Assembly (NCBI GenBank): GCA_031771865.1
Contig: JASISA010000001.1
Coordinates: 930,001-994,000, forward strand
DNA length: 64,000 nt
Reading direction: 5' to 3'
DNA from: Nothophaeocryptopus gaeumannii
Taxonomy: Eukaryota > Ascomycota > Dothideomycetes > Mycosphaerellales > Mycosphaerellaceae
The notes beneath the pieces were generated by a model. It ran no database searches. It saw nothing but the letters and a program-made list of their open reading frames with translations, and was not told the origin of the DNA. Both the position numbers and the translations under genes were made by a program. Below, piece by piece: positions 24,324-35,872 of this stretch; within the stretch, counting starts at the first letter, position 1; each line of letters opens with the position of its first letter.

Positions 24324-24926
24324 ATGGCGACAGAGAAGACTGAGCTTCTGGCCAAGCCAGCCAACACTGTCCCCTCCCAATACGATACGGCACCAGCACA
24401 AGAAACTCAAACCCAGAGATGAGCGAATACACAACCCTCCTCCAAGCCCCCCTCCAGACCCGAGACCTCAAAGATCTTCGCTCAAGCGATATCCTTATCT
24501 ATGTCTTAGTCCTCCCCCTGCACAGTCATTGGCATAGTCCTAGCCTCTCTACTCTCCGACCTCCGGTCAAAGACCACGTTTCGCCTCACAGGTCGACTTG
24601 GCTCCTCAAAAGCCAAAAGCGAGGCCAGGTCCATCTTGACGAACCTTCGCGCAACGATACTTGTTGACTTTATACGACAATGGTGGAATGGATATATTCC
24701 TGGATGGTTGGTGGTTCCGATGAGTTTGAAAGCTTTTGCGGTGTTCTTGGTGGTGGTGGGGGGGATTATGTGGATGGGGTTGGGCGTTCTTAGAGTGTTC
24801 AGGGTGATGGTGGGAAAGGGCAGGCGGGAGAAGGAGGTTGAAGACGGAGTGGGGAAGGAGGAGAGTGCTGTGGCGGCAATTGGAGGAAGGGATGAGCATA
24901 AGGGGAGTGAGATGGCGAGAAGGTGA
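24324..24926 (+). pseudogene. Frameshifted family A membrane-protein copy
   Basis: Three reading frames together align along the neighbour at 25156. The start MATEKTELL parallels MATESTQLL. A second frame from 24419 gives DLRSSDILIYVLVLPL, parallel to DLESFDILIWVFIALF. A third frame from about 24520 to 24926 gives TTFRLTGRLG, WWNGYIPGWLVVPMSLKAFAVF and a charged tail, parallel to YRLAGVS and WSNGEYTFSGWFIVLLSLVAFAVF. The second shift falls at a run of five C (cctccccctg). No GT..AG pair removes these shifts at plausible intron lengths. It is most simply a tandem duplicate that lost its frame twice. Assembly errors at the C run are the alternative. Confidence 0.55.
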
Positions 24927-25155
24927 TGTGTCACATAAATTTGTGAATCCGTATTCGATGCGTACGTTGGACTAGGTACGTCGTGAGGACGGAGGTCGTG
25001 GATTACCACTGCCCTTATTTGCTGCTGACAAGCATTCTCCAGGCACCTGTACCAAATTTTAGATCAAAGCTCGGGCCTATGCTTTAGGACTGAGAGCTAT
25101 TCTTCAAGCTCTGCCCCAAGCTCACTCTCGGCGAGGTATCGTGCATTGCAGCAAC

Positions 25156-25997
25156 ATGGCTACCGAATCAACCCAGCTCTTGCCCATGGTGCGTCAACCA
25201 CAAGGGACAGCACGATCACCAGAAGCTTCACGTCCTGAATTCAACGGAGGCATTCTACCACTGTATCTCCTCATTTGCTATGGCGATCTCGAAAGCTTCG
25301 ACATTCTCATCTGGGTCTTCATAGCACTCTTCACAATCACCGGTCTCCTGCCTGCAGCTCTCCTGTTTGTACTCTGGATGACAATCGTGTACCGCCTTGC
25401 AGGAGTATCGGCGCCGCGGGACGAGTTATTCAGCAACATCAGCTGTGCCTTCATGATACTATACGCATATGGGATGTTGGGATTAATATGTCAGTGGTCG
25501 AATGGCGAATATACGTTCAGTGGATGGTTTATCGTGCTGCTTAGTCTGGTTGCTTTTGCGGTGTTCATGGGGACGCTATTGCTGAAAAAGGTATATGAAC
25601 ATGCAGGTTCGTGTTGTTGTTGTTGTAGGTTGATGTTATTGTAGGTGACTAGGTTCTAGCACTGCAGTGGATCTAGTCTTATACCTGATCACACTAGCTC
25701 TGTCACGTGCACCACTTCCAACAGCTATTGTTTGTGATCGGTGTGCCGATACTGGTTGCCAAAGGCATATTGAAGCTTTGCAGAGGGACGAAGGAGGTCG
25801 ATGTTGAGAACGTGATCGGTATGGAGGAGATTGGAGAAGAGTCTGAAGAAAAGGAGAGCGGAGTCGCTCCATCGGGTCGTGTATGTCTGTGCCCAACGAC
25901 TGATATTCAGACCGGCTATAGTAGATTGAATCAGGTGGATAGGCACTGCCATGTCTGTTGGGGTGAAAATGAGCGAGAGGAAGGAAAGGGTCAGTGA
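25156..25997 (+). CDS. Small polytopic membrane protein, family A, 235 aa, two exons
   Basis: Exon 1 is 25156-25590 and exon 2 is 25725-25997. The 134-nt intron (GTATATG..CAACAG) is phase 0 and removes in-frame stops. Four hydrophobic segments: about 47-80 (FDILIWVFIALFTITG..), 94-113, 120-143 and 146-162 (LLFVIGVPILVAKG) from exon 2. The soluble tail is acidic (EEIGEESEEKESG) and ends in a Cys pair (CHVC). No known family is recognised. It is the best-preserved member of a local trio with 23458 and 24324, all within 2.5 kb. The N-terminal MATEsTqLL is shared with the 24324 copy. Confidence 0.6.
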
Positions 25998-26080
25998 GAG
26001 CGAAAGAACTTTCTAGGACACAACTTGTGATAGAGCTGAATCCATATTCGATCCTTGGTTCTATATCTCATTCCGCTAAT

Positions 26081-26536
26081 TCAAAGCAAATGTGCCGCCT
26101 CTGGCACTTTTAAACCCCCATCCGCCTTCTTATATTCCAATTGCTCCCCACCAGCACTGCCTTCTCCATTCTCCTGCCCCTTTCCCTTCCATTCCTTCCA
26201 CATCATCCACCCCTTCGTCCCGCCGATCGCCCCAACACAAAACCCAACAACACCAGCCAACGCATACCCCACCGAAATTGCCACATTCACATCATCGAAA
26301 CCCTTCGCATCATACACCTCCTGCACGAAAGCCATGAAAATGGCAATCCACACGCAAATGCCAACGATCCCAAACGCGCGTTGTCTTTTGGCGATCCAGG
26401 TCTTGGGATCTTCTTTCCGGATTCGCCGGATGAGGGAGAAGGTGGCAGAGGCGAGGAAGTAAGATATGGGGAGGGCGGAGATGCAGAGGAGAGCTATGCC
26501 GGCTTGAGCGCCGGCGGGGAGGTGGGTGGATGGCAT
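26081..26536 (-). CDS. Small polytopic membrane protein, family B, 151 aa
   Basis: Start at 26536 (MPSTHLPAGAQAGIALL) is chosen because the first helix follows at once; upstream codons are polar and look untranslated. Three helices: about 13-36 (AGIALLCISALPISYFLASA), 57-77 (FGIVGICVWIAIFMAFVQ) and 87-112 (ISVGYALAGVVGFCVGAIGG). The ~35-residue tail is Gly/Lys/Glu-rich. Helix spacing and the loop before helix three (EVYDAKGFDDVNVAISVGYA) resemble the gene at 27246 (DAYNVKTMATKDVPICFGIA), so I group them as family B. Function unknown. Confidence 0.55.
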   Translation of the reverse strand: MPSTHLPAGAQAGIALLCISALPISYFLASATFSLIRRIRKEDPKTWIAKRQRAFGIVGICVWIAIFMAFVQEVYDAKGFDDVNVAISVGYALAGVVGFCVGAIGGTKGWMMWKEWKGKGQENGEGSAGGEQLEYKKADGGLKVPEAAHLL

Positions 26537-27245
26537 GGTTTTTGGAGTTTGGAGACCTTTTGCTTGTGTTTTGTTGACTTGCGTTCGCGAGGAAGTTTGG
26601 TTCTTTGGTGGAATTATTTTTCTCGGTTCTCTTTGGTTGCATATGAGTATACAGGCTGGTTGGCCAGTGCTGTGAATTGCTACTGGGTTGGTGATTGAGG
26701 TACGAGATGGATTGCAGCGAGAAGAGAGCAACTAGTGAGACTTATATCAATCGCGGCTGTCCTCAGTCTTTGAATTCATCGACGTAGTAAGCAGACTTGT
26801 CAAGAAACTCATGTCCTCACTCGTATCATCCACAAGACCGACAGAAAATGTCGCTTCTGAACTTCTATTGTCTTCACCTTGGACCCTCTCCTACACCCAT
26901 AGCTGTCAACTCAATCTCCGTGTCCTGCGACTGTCCACTCCTCCTTCCATCCCTTCTGGCCTTCCATCTCTCCCAACAGTCCTCAAGCCCTACATATCCG
27001 ACCACCACCCCCTCAATCACCATCTCAATTCCAACCGCCGTACCCATCGCTTTCATTAATGTGAGCTTTCCATGGAGTTAGGGAGGTCAAATCGGTGGAA
27101 TCCCAATGGATTGAGAGCGGGGTGTTACACCAGGATGTATGGCCGCATATGTCGAGAGAAATCGTGAGTACGTGAGAAATATGTACAACACCCGATGGCA
27201 TGGTCCGCTCTCCACGCGCATCGCATGTATGGACCCCGCATATAT
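26537..27245. other. Gene-free stretch between two family B genes
   Basis: Short frames only. One minus-strand frame (26874-27056) has a hydrophobic start but lacks extension. It probably holds the promoter of the gene ending at 26081 and the 3' UTR of the gene ending at 27246. Confidence 0.4.
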
Positions 27246-27794
27246 TCAGACCTCATACGCAGGCAGCGCACCATTCTGAGTATACGCCGGTGGTGCTGGG
27301 TTGTGAATCGTGCCCAGCTCATGTTGTTCGGTCTCGTGCTGTTCAGTCCCGGAAGTCCTGCCCGCCTTCATTCTCCTCCTGATGATTTTCACCATCGCCA
27401 CGAGCCCATACAAGCTTGCGTTATGCCCAATTACCGTGACTGGTAAGCATACCGTGATAGCCATCGCGATGCCAAAACATATTGGAACGTCTTTTGTAGC
27501 CATAGTCTTCACATTGTACGCGTCTGCGAATCCGGCCATTGTAAAGATGAAAATGAGGGCACCCAGACCACCAGATGCTTTGATAGCTTGGTCGTTGAGG
27601 CTGGTGCTCTTGCTACAAATCCTTCTTGAGTAGACGATGGTGAGCACTCCAATGACATAGGCAATAAAGAAGCAAGTGATTCCGAGTAGGATAATGCCAA
27701 TTTGTGCGAATCCACCCGCAGCACCTGTCGGGAAGGTCGGGTCTGCGGAACGGCGAGTATGCTGCTCCGGCGCGTATGTGTGTGCGGTGTCCAT
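27246..27794 (-). CDS. Small polytopic membrane protein, family B, with PPxY motif, 182 aa
   Basis: The start at 27794 (MDTAHTYAPEQHTRR) is preferred. An in-frame ATG at 27905 would add 37 polar residues that include a HQL tripeptide repeat from a 9-bp repeat (27828-27851). Three hydrophobic segments follow (AQIGIILLGITCFFIAYVIG; GGLGALIFIFTMAGF; ICFGIAMAITVCLPVTVIG), a basic loop (KIIRRRMKAG), and a tail with NPAPPAYTQ and a terminal LPAYEV. PPAY fits the PPxY consensus for WW-domain ligases, and LPAY is a near-copy. This tail type recurs in the unrelated-looking membrane protein at 22872. Confidence 0.6.
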   Translation of the reverse strand: MDTAHTYAPEQHTRRSADPTFPTGAAGGFAQIGIILLGITCFFIAYVIGVLTIVYSRRICSKSTSLNDQAIKASGGLGALIFIFTMAGFADAYNVKTMATKDVPICFGIAMAITVCLPVTVIGHNASLYGLVAMVKIIRRRMKAGRTSGTEQHETEQHELGTIHNPAPPAYTQNGALPAYEV

Positions 27795-29181
27795 ATTGTT
27801 GGAGGTGGAAGCTGATCGGAACGGAAGTTGGTGCAGTTGGTGCAGTTGGTGATAGGAACCAGAGGTGGGATTTTCGGAACGTGTCGTGGAATTGAGATTT
27901 TGCACTTCGATCAGCTCGTGAGCAAGAAGTGAGGAGTATCTGCGTCTTGATTTGATGATTGCTGACGGAGATGCGGCCTTCGTTCGTCACTTATGTAGTA
28001 GAAGGTGCCTTCAGTATGGGACTTCTGAGGACAACACCATACTTGTAATTCCAGCTGCGGCTTGCTCACCATCTCCAGCAGGCTTGTACGCGCGATGTTT
28101 CTTTCGGATGAAAGCAGCCTAAGGCCGACTAGTATCATAGAACTGCTGGGAGCTCATCGTATGCCTCTCCGCAACTCGTTGGATGAGAGGCACAATCGCA
28201 AAGCCGCTTCATTATAGCTGAGAGAGCCCTCAGGACCCACAGACGCCGTTCTACACATTCGCGATCAGGTTGCATGTCTAATTTGCACAAGAGCTCCGCT
28301 TCAATGTGAGAAACCATCACCGTGCTGTGGCGCAAAAGCGCTGCACAGCGAACATGCAGTGTCGGCAATCGAGATTGGCGAACCTTGGCACGTGCTTCGC
28401 TGCCTCAGGGTTCCGGTATTCGAGCTGGTCATCAGAATTTGGGACGCCTCGGTTTGCAGAGCCAGCGAACACGACTACTCGACTTCCCGACTGGTCGGCG
28501 TGCCGCACATAAATGAATCGTTCAAGACTCAGGACCTCTCCTCTTGCAACGTTTCACCAGCACAAACAACAACGCTTGAGGAAGGGCTTCCTTTCTTTGG
28601 AAGAAACCTGGTCTATGGTGTGTCTGATGAGCCTAAGAACTTCAGGCGCTGACGTGTAGTGCAGAAAATAGACTCGATCCCGCCCATCCAAACAAATGCG
28701 CGAGGCCTCCTAGGTCCCCGAGAGCGACGGCTTCCAGCCTAGGTTCAGCAATGGCTAAAGCAGGAGTATGGTCATGGCGAACCCCATTTGGAAGAAATGG
28801 AGGAGAACATGAGGCATATTGTATGTCTTGTAAGAGTCTTGCGGATGGTCCCTCGGGCCAGTACACGGACAACGTAAGCCCACTCGTCGAATTTGAACAA
28901 GCCAATTACATCCTCGCGGTATGGGAAAATGGCATGGCTGCTCGAACGTCTGCTTCTGCGTCGCCCAGATTGAAGGATGGAGACACCCAAGCGGAATCCA
29001 AGAGGATCATGCCAATACCTGTGGTATGTAGGGTGCATCGAATGTCTCTGGTCCACAACATATGGCATTGGCTGTGCCAGATTTTGGAGACAGTTCGAGC
29101 GGCCCTCCAGGTCTGATCAGCGTTGACAAAGGTCCCAACTCTTCGGATGAATACAGGCGATAAGGGAACCCTAGATCAAGC
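27795..29181. other. Gene-free stretch
   Basis: About 1.4 kb with overlapping short frames on both strands (for example 28751-29116 plus strand) but no motif, signal peptide or splice model I can defend. It lies between the promoter of the gene ending at 27246 and the 3' end of the Plp1-like gene. Confidence 0.4.
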
Positions 29182-29814
29182 TCACTCCCAGTCATCATCA
29201 TAAACTTCCTCCCTCTCTTGTGCCTTGTGTGCTTGTCTCCGGTCATCGTCCTTGGTCATCTTGGCGCGCACGAGCACCCCGCTAGAGAGCAGTCGCGCCT
29301 CCAGCTCGCTCGCAGTGAAGGAATTCGGCTTGTAGCCAATGCCCTCGAACCCAATGATGCGGTCGGTGCCCACTCCATCTTTGAAGGCAATGACACAAGG
29401 CAAGACTTTGATGCCCAGCTTAACGACCAGGAAAGGAGCATTGTCGACATTGATGCTCACAAACCGCGTATCAAAATGCTTCTCGACCAGGACCTGAAGT
29501 TTCTCGTCCATGATGCGGCAGCGGTTGAAGTCGGGCTTCATGAAATGCACCACGCAGAGGTTGGTGGAGGTCGTAATGTCCATGAGCTGCTTCTCATCCT
29601 TGATTTCCATGTACGTGCCGTGGAGGGTCTCTTTCATGACCTTGGCGCGTGAGACCTCGGCATGGAGCTGTTCAAGCCTCCTTTCCCGCAAGGCGGACAT
29701 GGAGGCGTCCTCATCGTCTTCCAGCTCCGCAATGAGTGCATCTTCGTCGTCTGAATCATAGTCTGGTCGCTGATTGTCCAGGACCTTGGCGACGTGGTCG
29801 TCCATGACAGCCAT
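29182..29814 (-). CDS. PLP1: Phosducin-like protein Plp1 / TXNDC9 orthologue, 210 aa
   Basis: A single-exon gene. The acidic N-terminus (DYDSDDEDALIAELEDDED) is followed by a helical stretch and a thioredoxin-like domain, about 75-190. The active-site region reads VVHFMKPDFNRCRIMD, with a single Cys instead of CxxC, as in phosducin-like proteins. The cis-Pro segment (GIKVLPCVIAFKDG) and the GFEGIG loop match TXNDC9/Plp1. The family assists the cytosolic chaperonin CCT in folding tubulin and actin. Length matches the family (~210-230 aa). It is divergent from VRG4. Confidence 0.9.
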   Translation of the reverse strand: MAVMDDHVAKVLDNQRPDYDSDDEDALIAELEDDEDASMSALRERRLEQLHAEVSRAKVMKETLHGTYMEIKDEKQLMDITTSTNLCVVHFMKPDFNRCRIMDEKLQVLVEKHFDTRFVSINVDNAPFLVVKLGIKVLPCVIAFKDGVGTDRIIGFEGIGYKPNSFTASELEARLLSSGVLVRAKMTKDDDRRQAHKAQEREEVYDDDWE

Positions 29815-30436
29815 CTTCTTTGTTCGATGTGTTCGCTTTTGTCGTCCTGTGGACAGTTGAAATGGCGAACGCGTCGTTGAAAATGCGTTGCGCTAGGCGG
29901 GAGGCGCCGCTCTTGCCAAAGATGAAACAGCCTGGCAACGAGAAAGATCGCCTGGCACGGTCTGGAGGCTGGGAAGGAGCGATGTCTTGCCTCGGCCGTT
30001 GTTTCGATGTCGCGCACGAGTCAACGCCAAAGCGGTCGATATCAAATGTCCGGCGATGCGACAGAGCGAGTGATGTGTGTTGGTCACCTTACAGTAGATG
30101 TTCCGGTGAGGAGACGAAGCCCAGAGCTGGCCTGGATTACGAGTGCCAGACCCTGGTCAAGCTGTATGAAAGTTAATCCTACGAGACAACCAGCGACGTT
30201 GCGCGGTTGACACGACGCTTCTTTCCATCCTCCTTTCTCATTGTATTACACCCAACGCACCTTTTCCTGGTCCTAATACAACCTCTACCGCGCTCTGCGC
30301 ACCCAATCTGCCCACCACGACTTCGTTCATCGGCGTGCAGTCTCTCGGACCGAGCAAACCCTGGGACCCGGCATCACCCCTTACCTCGAGATCTCCCTCG
30401 CGCTCGCCGACTCCCGCGCCGCCGAAACCTGTCGAC
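29815..30436. promoter_or_regulatory. Divergent promoter region between PLP1 and VRG4
   Basis: A 622-bp gap between divergent starts. The VRG4 side from 30210 is pyrimidine-rich, as in many fungal 5' UTRs. No other gene seen. Confidence 0.45.
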
Positions 30437-31707
30437 ATGGCCGACGACAAGAAAAAGGACTTCGCTATCGAGCTTGGTGACAAGCAGCCTAACGGACACT
30501 TCGAAGCTGCGCCCAAGCCTGCTGTGCCCACCATGGCGAAGAGTGGGATCAACCTGAACAATCCGGCGCTGTCCATTATGGCGTACTGCGGAAGCAGTAT
30601 CCTGATGACAGTGTCGAACAAGTACTGTGTCAACGGAACAGGGTGGAACCTCAGTTTCTTTCTCCTGGCTGTACAGGTAGGTTGTCAGCAGGAAGGAGGC
30701 AGTAAACATGGGAGGAAGCTGACGCGGATTAGGCCATCGTCTGCATTGTCGCCATTTCAACATGTAAAGCCATGGGCTTTATCACATACCGAGATTTCAA
30801 CGTCGACGAAGCGCGAAAGTGGTTCCCCGTTTCCCTCCTGCTCATTGGAATGATCTACACCTCGATCAAGGCGCTGCAGTTCCTCAGCATTCCCGTATAC
30901 ACCATCTTCAAGAACTTGACCATCATCCTGATTGCATATGGAGAGGTGCTGTGGTTTGGTGGATCAGTTGGGGGAATGGCTCTTCTGAGCTTCGGGCTTA
31001 TGGTCCTGAGCAGTGTCATCGCAGCGTGGGCGGATATACAGCATGCGCTTACCAGCTACGGCGGTGATGCCGTGACTGGCGAGGCTGCTGAGAAGATCGC
31101 GACGTTGAACTCGGGATACATTTGGATGGCTTTGAACTGCTTGTGCTCTGCCGGCTACGTGCTAGGCATGAGGAAGCGGATAAAGCTTACGAACTTCAAG
31201 GACTTCGACAGTGAGTGCCTAGCCTTCAGGAACACATTGCCATGCTGCGAGTGATGAATCTAACAAAATGCAGCCATGTACTACAACAACCTCCTCTCAA
31301 TCCCGATCCTGCTCATCGCTTCGCTCGTCCTCGAAGATTGGTCCTCTGCAAACCTCGCGGTGAACTTCCCACCTGGACGACAACAGCTCATGGTCGCCGC
31401 GATGATCTTCACCGGTCTGAGCAGTATCTTCATCTCCTACACAAGTGCATGGTGTGTCCGTGTCACATCTTCGACAACCTACTCCATGGTCGGAGCCCTC
31501 AACAAGCTGCCAATCGCGATATCCGGCCTTGTCTTCTTCGATGCGCCAGTCACGCTCCCTTCCGTATCAGCCATCTTCATTGGATTCGTCTCAGGTCTTG
31601 TCTACGCAGTGTCGAAGATCTGGCAAGGAAGGGACAAGAACAAGGGCAGTGTGCTTCCTACAACGAGTGCGAGCTCCCAAAGCATGAGAGATTCGCTGAA
31701 GTCATGA
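30437..31707 (+). CDS. VRG4: GDP-mannose transporter of the Golgi (VRG4/GmtA type), 383 aa
   Basis: Exons are 30437-30676, 30733-31210 and 31274-31707, with introns of 56 and 63 nt (GTAGGT..TTAG; GTGAGT..GCAG). It has about ten helices. Family hallmarks: AYCGSSILMTVSNKY in helix one, the KALQFLSIPVYTIFKNLTIILIAYGE block, the GMRKRIKLTNFKDFD loop, and the GALNKLPIAISG motif, which corresponds to the GDP-mannose-recognition GALNK region of Vrg4. The C-terminus (SASSQSMRDSLKS) is typical of mould orthologues. It exchanges cytosolic GDP-mannose for GMP across the Golgi membrane and feeds mannan and mannosylated sphingolipid synthesis. Confidence 0.95.
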
Positions 31708-33617
31708 GCAAGAGAAGCAGCTTTGTTTATATCGGATACCAGTCAGGGAGGCGCATCGTTCATCTTTAAGAGCGTGTTTGGCTTTCGGAGCAATGAAGGG
31801 TGTGTAGAAATACGGCAGAGCATATGGGCGTTCGCATAGACGGCATGGCGGGTTGGAGGAAAACGCAAAGCAATGGCTAGGCAACGCCATACGCCGCACG
31901 GTACTTGCGCAGGAAGCAGGTATGTTGGATCATCTGCCTCTATTCCTTGCGAGCTATATAAGTACCTTCATAATTCAAGACTTGCAACGACACCCTACTG
32001 GTCTCGAACCCCGTCACATTCGGCACCTTTCGCGATACTGCGAGAGCATACTCCGGAGTACCCATCAAGAGTCGCAGTGCCAAGCGAGCACTACAATCGC
32101 TCTTCCCGCCGGCCACACGTGCAAAACGATCACCACGAGGTACACACATATGCAAGTCATCTCAGGATGCTCTCATGCACATGCATATGACAATCTCAAT
32201 AACGCATGCCGAATCAGCTTTGAAAGACCCGCCTCTCTGGGATCGTACTCCGAGGCGAATACTCCCGCGCGATCCAGGTAGAACATTCAACACAAGATGC
32301 AGGCACGAGGTAGTTATCTACTACTCCTGCAAGCATCAAGAGCAGCATGTGGCTGCCGCAGCGATATCTGCTCGTCTCGGAAGTTGCCGACGCTGACATG
32401 TCAGGTCATCCTCACGTGCTTGACAGCTGGCCCTTGTCTTTGCATACGACGAGATCGGCGATCTGGCGTGGGTGAGATTCGGAACTAGAAGGGGGCGGAC
32501 ATGGCTCGGGTGTGCCTTGCGGTGATTTGGGAGAAGCAGACGAGAATATTTATTGACAGACGCAGTCATGAAGCACATGCCAGGGCCCTGAGAACCTCGA
32601 ATAGAAGAGCAGGAAGAAACGTTCGGGCCCATATCCAGATATCTCCAAGTAGACAACATTGGTAAGAGATCGCTCAATAGGTTTTCAGAGATCGTCAAAG
32701 ACTCGACATGTCATGGGGGTGAGGATGCGTGTTCTACCCATGTGCTCGTTCAGTACCTCTTGTTTGACTTCTTGATCAGAATCTCGTTCTAGAACGGTAG
32801 ACCGCCAATGGCTTCCAATGAACAGGATCGTTCCGCGGCCACTATCGTCGACCCCGGTAGAGCGTGAAGACGTGAAGTGTATAGAGATCGCGTTCATGGC
32901 GGACTCATCACTGATGCAAAGGTGGCGGTTCGGCCGGTTCGGGCCGGCGAAGTGACGCGAAGTGCGAAACCCTGTCAAGATGCGACTGTCGAGGCAGAGT
33001 GGAAAGAGGAAGACAACAACAATACACGACCTTTGACGACCACTCGACACATCAAACTACTCTCGCAGCACACTCCGACCATTACTCCCGCTTCTCGAGT
33101 CCATACTGAGTCCACCCATTGGTCCCACGTCACTCGCGATACTAGAGACCAAAGAGCTATTAGAAACAAGGCGGCCTTTGAAATCACAAGCACACAGCCA
33201 TACATAACACCTCAAGGGCGACAAGGAGAAGGCTGAAGCGCGAACCAAGACCTTCCAAGCCGGCCAAACTTGACTCATTAGCTTTGTCCACTCAACAATG
33301 AACGAAGACTAGAGACACACGGTCTATTCCAGCGCTTACCTGCCTGGCCAAATAAGATATCACTTGCGTAGGAGGTACAAAAGGACCATATCGCCAGCTC
33401 TGGCAGCCTCTGTCTCAAATCCGCTCATTCCATCCTCACCGAGACTTCGCGCAACGCATCCACGACTTCGATCTCTTTAGCTTCATCAGAGACAGAAGCA
33501 ACGAACTTGGACACAGGAACAGACGAGATCGATTCGAACCGACACCGAACCCCACTCGCGCGCACCGGAAGGCCGCAGAAGAACACGATCGCCACCTCCT
33601 CACTACCACGGATCATC
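31708..33617. other. Long upstream region of the HSF gene
   Basis: 1.9 kb with no supported gene. Short frames on both strands lack motifs. I looked for tRNA box B sequences near 31990 and 33540 and found no foldable tRNA. The last ~200 bp before 33618 are probably the HSF 5' UTR. I found no convincing inverted nGAAn heat-shock element array. Confidence 0.4.
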
Positions 33618-35872
33618 ATGCAACAATCCGTACCCAGTCGTAAACGCCCTGCTCCAGGCGCATCGCCGCTTGTGCAGCAGCCCATGACTCCGCAGAATGC
33701 CTACACCTACAACCCCATGCCGGAGAACCCGGACTTCAACCAGTTCGACTTCTCGAACGCCTTCAATGCCGACCAGACATACGCCGACTCGTCCCTCGCC
33801 GATCCGAACGCATTCGCAACTTCTCTGACTTCTACACAAGCTCCGACATACGGCAGTAACATTGCTCCGGCGCCTTCAACTGATTTGGTAAGGAGGGCGA
33901 GGAATCAGCAGTTGGCTCCGCAGAACGGGCAAGAAGCGTGGAATGGTGGAAATTACGGGAATGAGAATATGAATGACAATCAGGAAGAGGAGACTGAGCA
34001 GGATTTGGATCTGAAGGTTGCGTTGGCGAAGAGGGATGCGCAAGGGAAGAGAAAGCAGATTCCGCCGTTTGTGCAAAAGTTGAGCAGGTGAGTTCGAAAC
34101 ATACGCTCTACGATTGGATATTGAGCATACTATTAGAGAAGCATACTGACTGGAGACACAGTTTCCTTGACAGCAGTCATACGAACCTGATTCGATGGTC
34201 TGACGACGGCCGCGCTTTCATTGTACTGGACGAAGACGAGTTCGCCCGAACCCTCATCCCAGAACTCTTCAAGCACAACAACTACGCCTCCTTCGTGAGA
34301 CAGCTGAATATGTACGGCTTCCACAAGACGGTTAATATCACAGACGGTTCGCTGCGGCAGTCCGAGAAGGCCCGAAAAGGTCAGAAACCACCTAGCATGT
34401 ACTCGCACCCGTACTTCCGAAAGAATCGACCCGATCTACTCTGGCTCATTCAGAAGCCCACCGGAAAGTCAAATGCAAAGCGGAAACGAGATGGCACTGT
34501 CAAGGGTGAGGGCTTTGATAGTGACGAGGAGCGCTACTCGCCCGGGCCTGAAGGAAGACCGCAAGGCGAGCTAGGGACTCCTGGACAAGCTGGACTTACG
34601 CAGATGCCGCGCGGTGAGCTATCTTCGCTACGGCAAGAGTTGAAGAAGCTTCAGCAGCAGCAAAATATCATATCTCGCATGATCGGCCAACTCAAGGAAC
34701 AAAATGAGCAATTCTACCGGCAAGCGACTGCATTCCAAGCACTGCACGATCGGCATGAGAATAGCATCAACGCCATTCTGACATTTCTGGCGACCTTCTA
34801 CAATAGGAGTCTGGAAGGCCACGCTGGGCAGAATCTGGTGAACATGTTCAGCAATCAACCCCAACCGCCTCAGCAGCAACAAAGCGGTGTCGTTGAGGAG
34901 TATCCCGATGCTGCGGCCGACACAAGCTCTCAGCAAGTCCAGCGATTCGTCAAGCGACCTCAACTGCTACTCGGCGCACCGAACGAGCAGCAGACTGGGA
35001 ATGCGGTGACAGAACCCAACTCAGCTCGGCAATCGGTCAGTCCGCCGAATGGCAACTCTCCTCCCCTCAAGCGCGACAGCACTTCCAGTGCGGCGCCAGC
35101 GAACGCCACGAACCAGACCTCAGCGAGCCCGATGATCAAGGACGATGCGCAAACCCCCAACCTGCTCAATTCTGTGCCTGAGAATGACCAGATGATGAGC
35201 CTCATCAACAACGCCAATGCAACAAACACCGGGAACGACAGCACGGCTGCCTTTGACTTCTCGAATCTGGCCAACTACCCTGCCGCCGGTGGACTGACGC
35301 CTCAACAGAGAAGCAACATGCTCTCCATGATCAACCAGCACAGCGGTGACTCTTCGAATACCAACAACGCGCTCATGTCACCGACGCCTCCGATTGGTGA
35401 TCACATGGAAAACATCAAAGCGAACCAGAAGCAAATCGACACTCTCATGGACTTGCAGCAAGCACAACAAGAGCGCGTCGATCAACTCAGCAACCGCATG
35501 ACCGATTTATCCCCCGGTGGCACTTTCCAGCTCGACGAAGATGGCAACCCGAACCTCGACTACAGCTACAATCCGGACATGTCCACTGATTTCATGGGCG
35601 CAGACGGCTATTTCGACTTTGCTGGCGCGGCCGATGCGACGAATCCGGATTTGGCTTTCGATTTTGGGGCGCCTGCTGGAGATGGAGAGGAGATGTTTCA
35701 GACCGGTGATGATGTGACGGGTGTGGATCAAGATCACTTGCAGGCGCCGAATGCAGGTGGTGCTGGGACCGTGGAGAGTTTGAGTAGTGAGGCAACGAGT
35801 CCGGCTGCTACGCAGGTGGAGGGCGGGGAGGATGAGGCTGGGACGCCGAATAAGAGGAGGAGGACTTCTTGA
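33618..35872 (+). CDS. Heat shock transcription factor (HSF1 type), 726 aa, two exons
   Basis: Exon 1 is 33618-34087 and exon 2 is 34162-35872. The 74-nt intron (GTGAGT..CACAG) splits a Ser codon inside the DNA-binding domain. The HSF winged helix spans about 147-255: IPPFVQKLS, then SHTNLIRWSDDGRAF, LFKHNNYASFVRQLNMYGFH and YSHPYFRKNRPDLLWLIQ. A long hydrophobic-repeat coiled coil for trimerisation follows at about 305-375 (SSLRQELKKLQQQQN, AILTFLATFY). The tail is Asn/Gln/Asp-rich with acidic and aromatic clusters, a likely activation region. The N-terminal ~145 residues, disordered and also acidic, are usual in mould HSF1. The intron inside the domain is a well-placed fungal feature. Confidence 0.92.

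Noticed and set aside
28642..29116. Overlapping open frames on both strands
   Set aside because: No signal peptide, domain or intron signals; both strands look equally random.
31940..32155. Possible tRNA from a GGTTCGAGACC-like box B
   Set aside because: No pairing of T-stem or acceptor arms and no box A at the right distance.
33530..33560. Box B-like GGTTCGAATC near the HSF 5' UTR
   Set aside because: T-stem does not pair; no tRNA fold possible by eye.
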